This document shows positions 1 to 11,800 of a stretch of 64,000 bases of DNA, one piece after another. The DNA is from Stropharia rugosoannulata. Taxonomy: Eukaryota > Basidiomycota > Agaricomycetes > Agaricales > Strophariaceae. The notes beneath the pieces are model-generated. The model worked only from the letters and a program-made list of their open reading frames with translations, was not told the origin of the DNA and searched no databases. Made by a program: the position numbers and the translations under genes. Each line of letters begins with the position of its first letter. Position 1 is the first letter of the stretch. The DNA is taken from positions 372,001 to 436,000 of the forward strand of contig JANCIK010000009.1 of the NCBI GenBank assembly GCA_028532985.1. Direction: 5' to 3'.

Positions 1-913
1 TGGAAGAATCAAAAAGGAGCTGGATTTGGACAAGGAAAACAACAAAGGTGGCCGTCCTCCCAAACTCTCCCTTAGACATCACAGAACTATCCTCCAACAA
101 ATCACTTCTGGAAAGCTTGACAATGCTGTTCAGGCTGCCAAATACATCAATGATGTCATCCCTTCACCTGTCTCTGCACAAACAGTCAGAAATGTTCTCA
201 AAAAGAATGATTTTAGGTCTGTTGTCAAAGCCAAACGCCCTCTACTCAAGAAGATCCACCGACAAAGACGCCTTAAATTTGCTTTATACCATCGAAACTG
301 GACAGTGGAAGACTGGAAAAGGATACTCTGGTCAGATGAGACCAAGGTCAATGGGATTGGGTCAGATGGGAAGGTGTATACTTGGAAACCACGAGGTGAA
401 GGGATCTCCGACAGAACAACAATCCCTACAGTAAAGCATGGTGGTGGCAATAACTTGATGGTATGGGGTTGTATGGGTTGGAATGGTGTGGGAAAACTTG
501 TGGAAGTTGAAGGTATCATGGATTCTCAACAGTATTGTGACATTCTGGAGGATGCACTACAGGAAAGCTTCGACATACTTGACGTACCAGAAGAGGAGCG
601 GATTTTCCAACAAGACAATGACCCAAAGCATACCTCAAAAAAAGCCACAAAATGGTTTGAAGACAACAATATCAATGTTCTTAGGTGGCCTGCTCAATCT
701 CCTGACCTCAATCCCATTGAACACCTATGGAACCATATCAAACTCAAACTTAATGAATATTCAACACCACCTAGAGGAGTACATGAATTGTGGGACAGGT
801 TGGCTGCAGAATGGAACAAAATTCCAGCAGAAGTATGTCAAAATCTTATTAGCAGCATGCCAAGGAGGATTGAGGCTGTTATCAAGGCCAAAGGGGGGCA
901 TACTAAGTACTAA
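1..913 (+). CDS. Tc1/mariner transposase, C-terminal part (5' end outside window)
   Basis: This is a cut-and-paste DDE transposase of the Tc1 group, which excises the element and inserts it at TA dinucleotides. The reading frame is open to the left edge, so the N-terminal start lies outside the window. About 300 residues are visible. They contain the first catalytic Asp in WSDETKVN, the second in QQDNDPKHTS, and the Glu in PDLNPIEHLW. The spacing from the second Asp to the Glu is 34 residues, which is the Tc1 DD34E signature. Upstream, GGRPPKLSL and the following residues look like the linker and second helix-turn-helix of the DNA-binding region. No frameshift or stop is visible before the TAA at 911-913, so the copy may be intact. 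The family call is secure; activity is unknown. Confidence 0.93.
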   Translation, partial: GRIKKELDLDKENNKGGRPPKLSLRHHRTILQQITSGKLDNAVQAAKYINDVIPSPVSAQTVRNVLKKNDFRSVVKAKRPLLKKIHRQRRLKFALYHRNWTVEDWKRILWSDETKVNGIGSDGKVYTWKPRGEGISDRTTIPTVKHGGGNNLMVWGCMGWNGVGKLVEVEGIMDSQQYCDILEDALQESFDILDVPEEERIFQQDNDPKHTSKKATKWFEDNNINVLRWPAQSPDLNPIEHLWNHIKLKLNEYSTPPRGVHELWDRLAAEWNKIPAEVCQNLISSMPRRIEAVIKAKGGHTKY

Positions 914-1140
914 GTAGTTGGTAAATAGGGGGCCAAAAAACTGTCCCAATGCTTCATTATTTTATTTATTTTATTGTGATGCAGGTTCTTTTTCAAATCA
1001 CGTGATATTACTTGTTTTGGATAGGTCACATGTCCAACTACCTATGTGTGAAATTTCAGGTCCTTACGTAATCTGGTTGTTCCGCTATTAACTGATATGT
1101 CCAAACGTCCCAAACATTGGGACAGTTTTTTGAGCCACTG
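1..1140 (+). mobile_element. Tc1/mariner element, right end at 1140
   Basis: The transposase is followed by about 225 bp of AT-rich sequence ending in ...TTTTTTGAGCCACTG, then TA at 1141-1142. The terminus, read inward, begins CAGTGGCTCAAAAAACTGTC, and a flanking TA matches the Tc1 target-site preference. A second copy of the motif (GGCCAAAAAACTGTCCCAAT) lies at 931-950 in the opposite orientation to the terminal copy at 1115-1136. The 3' untranslated region could therefore form a hairpin. The left end is outside the window. Confidence 0.75.
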
Positions 1141-4100
1141 TACATCCCTCCAAGTACGCCCAGCCATGCGTCGCCCGTATATCCCTCCCCACTCCTGCAT
1201 ACCCCATCCTGTGCCCGCCTCACATCTCCCTCAACGCACCGCTCTGCCCTGCGGCGCCTCACGGGCATTGTGTCACGTCCAAAGTCCGGCCATCTCCACG
1301 ACGACGGGGCCCGCTCACCCACCCCCCTCCTCCACGACGAAGAGGCATCCCGTGCGCACCTAATCGCTCCTTACCGTTGGGCTCGGCCCTGCAAGCCTCG
1401 GGTCTGCAGGCTCGAGTACTCGCGCACGCGGGTGTGTACTGGCTGGCGTGCTTTCCCCCGCCTTGCAACGACGGCTCACGCGACTCCCCCGCAACATACG
1501 ACGTACATTACACATTGGACTTCAGCCCGCCGTTCGTGCCTCCATGGTGCGCGCTGCATACCCGTGCGTCCCGCTGCCCCTTCACTCAGGCAGTGTCGAG
1601 CCAAGCGTCGACAAACTCCTTTCTGGGTTTTACAGGCCTCTTCCGGCGAGACTATGTCCACTCCCTTTGTCCCCGGTCAGTGGCCCACCTCGCGTGCCGT
1701 CCTTTCTTGCCCACCCTTTCCCCGGTGTGTTCTCTGCAAAAATATGTGTTCACGCTCGTTCCGACTATGTCTCGTGAGCCTCGCGTGTAGCTATGTCCTG
1801 TGTTACCCTCTGTTCGCCCTCCCCGCCAACTAATCAGCTCCAGAGGTTATGTGTAACTTGACTGGACCACCTCACAAGTGCTCCCGCTCTCTACAGACAT
1901 ACATCGTGCCCTCACGTTCTCCGACTAGTCTCGCTCCAGCTTCTTACCCGTCCATCAAGTACATCATTGACTTACTAGCCGCCTCCTGTGGTGTCCTCGC
2001 TTGGTCCTCCTACACGCACGCTTGCCCACTCCGACTGTATGCATCGTGACTCACGCCCACGGCGTCCCTTCTATGGTCGTCTGCCTGTTCAATCTGGTAC
2101 CTCCCGATTACCTTCACTTCCGGCCCTACCACTCCTACTCGTCGCTGTACATACTACAGACTCACATATATCGCGCCCCTTTCTTGCCAAGCTCCAATGT
2201 GCCCTCTCCACTTAAGGTTGCTCTCCCTACTTGAAGTCACCTCCCGTGGTATCCATCCATTGCCTCCACCCTATATTCTGGATGTATTTGTTTCTAATTT
2301 TCATTGTTGCTTCAGCTGCTTGCACGCAGTGTATCGGAAGTAGCACTGCCCCTCTCAGGTATTCTCCGTTGCTTTTCCTCTATGATGGAGGATATTTGGG
2401 TCCCAGAGACGACGTATGTCTACAATGCGAACAGACGCCCAGATGCCCGAGTTCTCGCCCTCGACCGTCCCCGCCCTCGCTCTGTGCTGTCCTCGCCTCG
2501 TCATGAGTTCAGAGTAGTCATACATACTACAGCTCATGTATGCGCATCTTCCCAAGATTTAGCAGCGCTAGAAGCTCTTGACTATGAGTTATATGTAGAT
2601 ATTGTATATCGTGATATACTTATTCACTGTGGTTACAATGAGGCCAGATGCGTCGAGTGCCAGATCTATTTTTGGTTCGGGCGGGCGATGCCGGCCGTCG
2701 GCTCAAGGGAACACTGTACGCTACACAGCCACGTCTGTCGTTTTCGTCGTCCCCCCCTCTACGTACCAGGCGATCTACCCCTGAGAGACTTATGCTTATC
2801 GTGATCGCGTTTTCGAACATGGCTGGCTGGGGAACTTGAGTTTGGACCTGCGCACGACACGAATACGAGGACAAGAATTATAATCTGAATAAAGTAAACA
2901 AGAACGGGGACGACTGCGCTGGGGAAGCGGGAGGCCCGGAGAGCGACTGGGACGCGTCACTGCGACGTGTATTGCGTTCCCGTACAGTGGACTTAGCTTG
3001 CAGGTTCTCAGGGCTGGTATTTGGTACGTGTCTGTAATGCCTATGCACCAGACTGAATGGTTTACGGTTCTTACTACCCTATCCAATTTCTAGGGCCTGT
3101 CGCATTCTCATCCCTCCCTCGTCGCGCTTTGTGTCTCCGGGCTCATGGTACGCATGAGATATTCCGTCATCTCTGCTCCGCACTTGTCTCGCCTCCCCCT
3201 TGACGGCCCTCTCTGCACGGCCCGCCAGCTCATGCGCGTCGCGTTCAACTTCTGTGGTTCGGCCTTCCTCGCAAAGTACCTCCCACAAAGACATGCCAGC
3301 TCACCCGCCTCCCCCGTAACATTCGACATGCATTACGCATCCCCCTTCACCCAGTCTTTCATGCGCATATATACCTCTATCTTGCGCGCATTATGCATAC
3401 ATCCGGTTGCGTCCCTCAGTCAACCAGCCCCTCGCGAGCTGCATTCAGCCCTCCCCCTACGCATCGCATTCTTCGCTCCTGCAATCTTGCCCTGGTCCCG
3501 CCCCCGCCCCCGGTCCGCAATATATACTCAGCGCAGTAGCTCGCGCCGCCATCGCGAGACTCGGGCGTGCCTCCTTGGTGCACAGTTCCGTCCATCATGT
3601 TTCTTCCATTCGATCTGTTGCATTGCGTTGCATCGGTTGGGTCGCGTTCTATCCGTTCCATCCTGTCCCTCGCATTGCATCCCGTCCCCTGCGCTGCATC
3701 GCATCGCATCGCAATATTCGCCGCCGTGTTCTCCTTCTCCGTGCAACCTGGGCGGCGAGGGCTCCACCGCGAACGATGTTTACTGGCGTGCGGTCCCGAG
3801 AGCTAGCATGCGCGCACTGGTACGAAGACAGGAGGGGAGGCGGGGGATAGATGGAGAGCAAGCGTGAGGTGAGGTGGTGGATGGAGGGCGGCCGGTGAGC
3901 AGGGGTGCGGTCGGACATGGTTCAGTGCCGTGGAGGTCGGTGGGTGGGGGTGCGCAAGGACGTGCAGGGTCGGGTGGGTCGGCGGATGGTGATGCATGAT
4001 GGGTCGTTCGTTGGGTGGGGTGGTGGATGGGGACAATGGTGGTGCTTCGGGAGGCGATGGCGGGGAAGCAGACGTCCTGCTCGTCCGCACTCCATGCATC

Positions 4101-6750
4101 GGCGTCGTGCTCACCGACACGGTCGTACGGCATTGCCGTCCCGTGGTTCACCTTGGCTAGCACGCGAGCATGTATATGCGCCCCAACTCTACTCTCGAGC
4201 TTGTCCGGTCAGGCCCCCTCCGCCGTCGTGACCGTCCAGCGACTTCCTGTGTCGTCCTGTCCTCGGTGTGTTTCTTGAAGACGTCTGACTGTATGCCCAT
4301 TCGCACGCTCTGGAGAGACCCGTGTTGTCAGACCTCATCTGCCCGTATGCGCATTCGTGCTTTCTCTCTTGAGCCCTTTCCCGTCCCACCTCATACAGCT
4401 TGTTGATACTTGCAGCCTGTCCCGTTCTGTAGGTGCATCTCCGCTGCGTAGATGCGTCCAGCCAAGCGTGCGACAGGCACCGCGGGCCCCGCTCTCCTCG
4501 ATACCTCCTCTAGCTAGACCGTCTCCATCCCCTTCGTACCCTAGCCACTCGCCTATGTCCTGCGCTGTCCTGTCCTGCTCCCCGGCTCCCCAGCGTGTTC
4601 CGTGCAAATATATGTGTTGTAAGATTGTGTATTTGTTTGTGCGCGAGCGACGACTTGTGTGGTCGTCTTGGGGGTGATGCTCAAGAAAAGGGTAAGAGAT
4701 TAAAAGAATGGCTTTGCTTTGGCTGTGCTCGACGGACTAGCGTCTTCTGGGGTGGCTGTAACGAGCTCTTGGATGGTAAACGAAGGTGGGTGGTAATTCA
4801 CTGCCTATCTACGTGTACACCATGTCCTTAAATACTAAATAATATGTAGAATTATCGCCTGACTCCGAAGCACCAAGCAAATTAGTTTTAAGGAAATCAT
4901 ACCACTGGAAAATCATGCCACAAATTGGCCGGATCTAAGCGCAAGCAAATAGCGCTCCTTACAGTGTACACCCTCGTCCAGACTACATCTCACGAGCCCC
5001 GCCTCACGCGGTTCTCTGACGCCATGTCCCGCGTTGCCCTCCACTTCCCTTCCCGCCAACTAAACAGCTACAGACCTTATGGGTACATGCGTCGGCCGGT
5101 CCTCCGCATCGCGCGCACGGAGCGTATATATCATATCTCGTCTTTACTCTGCTCTGTCCCGTCCCTGTCTATGAAGCCGCCCCTCTGGAATATCCATCCC
5201 ATTAACCTGAAAGCCACCTCCAGTGTTGTTCTTGCTTGGTCCCCACTACACGGATGTGCCCTCACTCCGACCGCATTCATCGTGACTTGCGCCCACGGCG
5301 CGCAGTCAATGTTCTTCCAACCGCTCCGTCCGGCATCTCTGTACTGCTTTGCCCCTGCCATCCCATCCCATCCCTTCACTTCGCTAATCGATGCCCCCGC
5401 TCGTCGCCTGCGGACTCATTTGTTTCGCATCCCCTGTGCTTGGTTCTGAAGTGCGCTCTTTGCTTGAAGTGCCTCTCGCGATGTTCATTGCTCCCCTGGT
5501 TTACAGGCCAGCTTATCGGTGCGTGCATCTCATGCAGGCTATATCATGCTCTGACTGTATCGCGCGCAGGATATATTGTGCGCCGGCATTATCGATTGCG
5601 CCCAGGTCTCAATGCATCCTCTCGCTCATACACTAATGCATCCTAGTACGCCCGTCTGTGTCTGTGTATATCTAGCCCTGCCATGCATCATGTGGTTGCG
5701 TATGCGCAACTGCCACTGACCTCACCTGCGCGCACGGCTTCACATCTGCGCCCTTGCAGTTACATCGCACCACTCCGTTCCTATGAAGCCAAAGCTTCAC
5801 CTCAGCGCCTGTGCAGGTTCGGCGCACCAACACGCACCACGCTCTGATGCTCTCTGGGAATGTCCCTCGTCTGGTTCTGCTCTTGTTTCTGCTTCAACCT
5901 GAGCTCGCCTAATGGTGCGTTTTATAGAGTTTCCTTGGACCATCAGCGCTCTGCTAATCTTACTAGCTTAGTATCTTGGCTGCGGGATAAAACTGCATGT
6001 ACCAAGCTATTACTATTACCCTGCTCTGCTTCTTGCATTCTATGCCCTAGGCCTTAAAGCGCACCTTAAAATATGCTTTTTTTTTTTTGGAAATCTACTG
6101 GTAAACTTTGAGAAGGGCTTTCCGTTTCTGTGTTCTGTCCTCCGCTGCCTCCGTCCTGGTCCCCGCCTACTTGTTCATCCGCCTCACGCGCTCACCGAGC
6201 ACATACATCATGTTGCGTCTTGTAGCTTCTCTGTCCGGCCCCACTCCAGTTCATTAACCCTTGTGCGAGTATAATACCTGCCGCGTCTGTGACACGTTGA
6301 CACATGCTCGTCCCCCTTGCTTGTCTTGGTGTGGATGGGCAGATGTTTGGGTATGCTTGAGTGCATAGGTGGACTGTGGGCCATAGGGTAGCCTGCATTT
6401 GCGTTGATTACAGTGCTGTCTATGCCCAAGCGGTCTTTATTTCTTCCTTTAATGCCCAGCTGCGTAAAAACATATACAGGGCTGGGTCACAGCAAATGTA
6501 GGCACTGTCCATAGAGGGTTTCAGAGTAATATTTTGTGTAGTGTTCACTCTAAATATGCTTGAATATCAACCGATTTGCAGATACTTCACAATTTGTATG
6601 CAGTTGTGGAAGTCGGCCGTGACGTTAATTCAGGCCTCCAGTTCTGCTTAGATGTCCTGAGGGATACTGCTGCTATTGGGCATTATCGCGACAACAATGT
6701 GAACATAGCCGAGGCTCCGTCCAAACAAGTGTAGTTTGTCCTCCCAAGTC
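1141..6750. repeat. Pyrimidine-rich non-coding duplicated flank (unit 0)
   Basis: This 5.6-kb stretch has a strongly C/T-rich plus strand and no convincing gene. Its open frames are short, overlap on both strands, and have compositions expected from C/T bias. Blocks recur elsewhere: 1150-1350 matches 57020-57215 almost base for base, including the core GTCCAAAGTCCGGCCATCTC. Variants of that core occur near 10785, 12930, 45750, 48235 and 56705. The block around 2850-2940 resembles 10380-10440. It is probably the upstream flank of a further HET unit whose gene is missing. I see no transposase or reverse transcriptase in it. Confidence 0.6.
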
Positions 6751-6871
6751 CCGATCGGTAGATTCTCTCAAAGTGTATATATGTCTGAAATGGTCAGAAT
6801 ACTTGATTGGGTTATACAAACTACAACATACATTCAGATACCGACAGGGAGAAGTAATACAAACATCAATT

Positions 6872-8875
6872 TCACAAATAAACCATTACAAGACATAATC
6901 CATGAGACTTTAACTTGTTTTCCGGGATTGTTATTTCAGAGCATTTCCCTTCAGGATCCTTTGAAGATTTCAATGTAAAAATTGGAGGGGAAGGAGGCAC
7001 ATTAATTAATATTCTAGGCCGCATTTGATGTGATTCAGTTTGCATAGAGTATGATCCATTAAAGTTGAGGGGTACTGAAATGGAGGGATTTTCGATGTGT
7101 ACATTCCCATCTGTGAGAGAGAAGTTGACAACTCCAAAGACAGTCACAGAGCGGTTGTTGTAAGACTCAGAAAAGAGTGATTTTTCCAATAAAAAGAAGT
7201 CCCCAATGTGGCCATATAAATCTCCATTGGGCTGGAGTGCAGTATTCAACACACGTCGGTTGAGACCTGGCACAAGGAGAAGATGTATACGTAGCCCCAT
7301 GTGCGTGAGGAGGAATGGTTCAATGGGAGTTATTTGATCCAGATTGCTGCGGAGGACAGGGTAATCAAGTTTAAAGGCATCGGAACGATGTTGGTATACA
7401 TCCACAGTACTTGGGATGATATCTGTATTACCCCGAGAGTAGCTGCGATTGAAAATATCCATAATGCAGCGTTTCGAGTTGATAACCTCGCGCATCAGGC
7501 GAGAGAATGCGTGTTTGGAACCTTCACCATATGCTATTGTAATGCTGACGTCAAGGATACCCATCAGCAAGTAGGCTCCGTCCTCTCCACGAGTTACATG
7601 TCTGCCACATGCCATCTGGAGTCGTCTGGATATTGGGATGCTATCTGGACGGTCCCGCCTGAAGTTAAAAATTTCGGTTTGGTGTATTCCCGCAGCAGCA
7701 GCAACTCCGTTCTGGTTGCAAGGCATAATGGACCAGTCCTTGTTGTATACAGCCATTTTGGTGGGCGCCACAAGCTCTTGCAACGTCCATCCCCTAGTAA
7801 ACCATGAGTCTTCAGATATATTGTCCTCGGAGAGTGTCTCAGAAAGGTAAACGAGGCAGATAACGGCCCCTCGATACCATTTATACATAGACCGAATGGC
7901 TTCATCCAGTTCCACGCTACTCTCCTTATTGATGCAGCAAGTGTCTATCCATCCAAGACGATGGCCGTGATCCCGTGCCGATGCTTCGCAGAACCTCCTG
8001 ATCTTCTCATATCCAGCATGATTCTGTTCTCTGGAAGACCAGTTCTGATAGGAAATCTCGCCAGAAGAAGCCTTTGTCCATGTGTGGGAAAGGATTGTGT
8101 ATTGGGTGTATTTTGAAATGAATATGTTGATTGTATTTAGTGTGAAAAACATGCTAATGTCAGAATGCTTATGCCCCTTCAAAAATTGGCCAGCAGGATC
8201 CTGCTTGAAGAGATCTATTAGTTTGGGAACAAAACCGGGGCTATACTCGTTGATGCCTGCACATATACTTTCAACTAAAAGTAGAACAGCCTCGCGGTGG
8301 TCGACAAGGTGAATTTTTGATCCAGTGGAATCAAACGCCAATAGTCGTGTTGGCATAATGGACACATTATCGTGGGTCTTCTTCAAAACATAGTCTTTGA
8401 ATACTCGTCGAACTAGAATTTATCAGTCAAATGGAATTGATTACTTTGAGACACGTACACTCTGCTGGTATAACACGTGGCCTACTGCTATCCTCCATAA
8501 TGTTGATATTTACGCGAATAAGGGCCGTTGAGAGTGAGGCATCTGTGGAATTGGGACTGGATGTGGATGGCGGCGATTCAGTCACACGGCACTTCTCGAC
8601 AGTCTCTGCTATGAAGCCTTTGAGACATTTGACGAATTCATGCTCAGGAGATTGCCCAGAGGAAGCACTGCCTATTTCATCCGCCGCTGGCTGCGTACAT
8701 GGGGTGTCTAAAATAACATTTCAATTATATTTTAATTATATATGGCGCTCCAGAACGTACCCGAAGCCATGCACTCATACACCATAGGCTTCACCAGATT
8801 CGCCAGCGCTGCAAGCAGTCCTCGAGCCTTGGGACTTTCAAAGCTTATTGGCGGAGGAGCATTTGCGTTCGACAT
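6872..8875 (-). CDS. HET-domain protein, copy 1 (634 aa, three exons)
   Basis: This is a heterokaryon-incompatibility (HET) domain protein. In other fungi this domain triggers or signals cell death after non-self fusion. Exons read 8875-8761, 8707-8459 and 8412-6872, giving 634 residues with all junctions in frame. The HET core lies in the third exon, in order: YTILSHTW, GWIDTCCINKESS, a Leu/Tyr strand (CLVYLSE), WFTRGWTLQELVAP and MGILDVSITIAYGEGS. The start was chosen at 8875 because the short first exon (hydrophobic ARGLLAALANLVKPMVYEC) and the intron positions are conserved in all three copies. The C-terminal 200 residues are unrecognised but conserved among the copies and end in IFTLKSSKDPEG plus about 25 residues. 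No STAND/NB-ARC ATPase or repeat domain is attached. Incompatibility function is inferred from the family only. Confidence 0.9.
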
Positions 8876-11800
8876 CGTTCGGGAATGTGTTGTGCTCTGT
8901 ACCAGAAGGGTTCGAGTGAATATTGTGTAGTGCGGCAGTATGAAGCGCTTACATAGTTGAGTCGGTCAGTTCGTTATGGGGAAAGGAAGGAAGAATTGGA
9001 TCATTGAGCGTCCGGCCCTATTGTTCGGGAACGTGTCAACCGCGTTCGGCGGTCTATTTTTAATCTGGCACTGCCTGCCGGATTATTTTTATCATGCTTA
9101 TCATTGAACAAATGAATAATGGCGTTCATATAGGCACGCACATTCCATTACTAGAATCTCGGCCTTAGTACCCAATAGTGACTGGTACTCTGCAAAGGTC
9201 AGCAGACGTGTCAGCGTAAATGGTAGTGGGAAGGCCTCACAGCTCGTATACTAGCCATGAGGCAGTGCATTATTACTTTCTAACTGACATCACAGGTCCG
9301 AGATTACACCGCTCTATTAATACCTGCGCAAATCCGTGCGCTCCGTCATCCCTCCGCCTGGAATCCAGTCCACGGTCATCCAATGCATTGCACACTGCGT
9401 ATATCGTACTGCTGCTAGGCTACATTGTGTGCTTATACGTAGTCATGTGTCTATGTACATTTCCTGCTGTGCCCAAGCATTCACGCTTGATAATGAGGAC
9501 CGTACATCACGGAGAGCTATTAAACGTCGATGCTTGCCGTGTATATTGTCCGTTATTGAAATACTGACTGTGTGTTTGGTATTTTGCCCTTCATTCTCAC
9601 ATCAATAATTTAAGAGCGGTCTCCTATGAGCGACCCGAAATGGCCGTACATTCACTATGGAGAATGTATCAACCATCAAGTTATTTTATTTTATTTTTGT
9701 GGACTATGCAGTCCTCCCATTCTTAAGCATCCATGGATGTACATATACTTAGAGGGAGAGTTGGCGACATACATGCATGCATCGCACATTAGCGTCGCGT
9801 CCCCCGTGGTCAAGCCAAAATTGGCTCCTATGTCTACCTGACCATGTGGCTTTGCGTCTCGAGCTTCACCGCTTCGCTCATTGTTTTAGGCCTACGATTT
9901 TTCCCGCCCTCAAATGTACTGTACTAGCTCTGGTTCACAAAGTTGTGCACGTTACGGCCTATATGTATGTCTTTTCGAACCCCGAATTTGTCTTCTCCGT
10001 ACTCTCTTTAAGTGATAAACTTGTGTACTCTGTTTATGTGAAATTCTTGCATATAATATGTGGGCTTTCTCCGTTTTGGACCTCTCAGGCATCGCATTCA
10101 CGAGATACAAATTCTACGTTGAGAGCGTGCGCCTCGGGGACACAGCGTCACTATCTATTTTTGAAGCACTCGGCCCGCCTCCCGCGCAACAAAAATATGC
10201 AGCCACGTTTCATCGTTGCTGCCTCCTACTTACAAGTTGCCTACAATACCTCCAGGACCTGTCGACGACTTGCACTTACTTATCTTGGTTGTGCCTTTGG
10301 ACCATGGAATCTCGCAACAATAAGACATAGGTACTGTGCCAAAGGGGATGAGCGGAACTAGACCTGCTCAATACTCACGATGTATCTTCCGAGGACGAAG
10401 ATTACATTGCAAGACTGTAAACAAGAACGGGTGTAGCTGTGGTAGAAGTGAAGAAGGGGCACAGGAAGGATTGGTTGGGATGAGGTTTTGCGACGCATAT
10501 GGAATGGACAGAATGCTAGGTACGTGTTCGTGTTGTCTTTCTATGCGGTAGCACAAGTTTACGGTCTTCATACAGCTTTCCTTTCCCAGTTTCACTGGCG
10601 TCTTCTGCGACGCGTCTCCACGTTTGCATCCCTAGGTGGGTACTCCGGTGCTCGTACCTCGCCCGCCTCGGAGCGTGTTTTTGCTTACATTGTTCCATTT
10701 TGCCCTCGCCGCCCTTTCTGTTTTCTGTTTGTGCAGGTCTGTGCTACTGGATCCTGGGCTAGTCTGAATATGACCTCCCCTCGACGGCGCGACGCGTCCA
10801 ACGTCCGGCCAGACTCTCCGCCACGTATGCGTCCCCTCCTCGAGATCGCAGAGTCAGCCCGTGGGCGGACAGTTACACAGTAGCTTGATTTCACTGGGCG
10901 TCGTTATCTATTTTTCGCGCGGGCGGGCAATGCCGGTCGGATCCTGCACAGCCACGTACGTCTTTTTCTGTCGCTGACTCCCTCATCGTGCTCGTTCTTT
11001 CAAACTATGGACACCTGCGACACTAGAATGTACACACCGCGATGGGTACGCAGAACCCAGCCTACTCAAAACGCGTATTGCGGGGACGAGGATTACAAGA
11101 CAGCCAATATGACCTGTTCGCGTGGAGCAGGAGGAGAGGGGAGACCAGAATGACTGGATGGGATGCTCGCGTGACGTGATGGCGTTCCCGAGCTAGCTGG
11201 TCTTTGGGTGATGGAGATGGACGGGACGAGGTGGTGGCACGTGTCAATTTTGGGCTGCTGCCGTTCTTTGCTATCTTTTGCCCGACTGACTGCTGTGTAC
11301 TCATTAGGGTCTACTACGCGTGAGCTGGTCTGCTTACCGCTCGCAAGGTACGCACTTGTCTCTCGCCCCCTTCGGCGCGTGTTTATGCATGCTTTTTTCG
11401 ACTGGCTTGCTGCCCCCGCTGCCCTCTGCTTATCTAGCTTTGTTTTACTCATGGGCTAGTCTCGACGACCACTCTCTGCATGCATGGTCGCGTTAGTTGT
11501 GTTCAACGTCCCACGCCCCGCCCACCCGACACATGAAAGAGTCGTTCCGTGCACCTATAGTGGGTCAATACCCCTGGCCGCTGCATGACTCGGCCTCGCA
11601 TTGGTTACATTTGCATCCCCCCCTTTTTTGGAGGTGCTCTACCTGATCAGGTCCCGGTCCCGGTCCTACTCGAGTACTCAGGTATGCGGATGTATTATCT
11701 GGCGTATGCGCTCTTCCTTGCCTTCCCTTGGATGCACCTCGATGCGCCTTGCCTTCCCGCGATGTCCCTTGCCCAACTGCACGGTGGATCACACGCTTTC

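Noticed and set aside
1117..1833. 238-codon plus-strand open frame and overlapping frames in the C/T-rich flank
   Set aside because: C/T bias removes stops on this strand. No motif, start context or conservation of frame is seen between the duplicated copies of the sequence.
3145..3867. 240-codon plus-strand frame
   Set aside because: Same composition artefact as at 1117-1833. It overlaps equally long frames on the other strand and has no recognisable domain.
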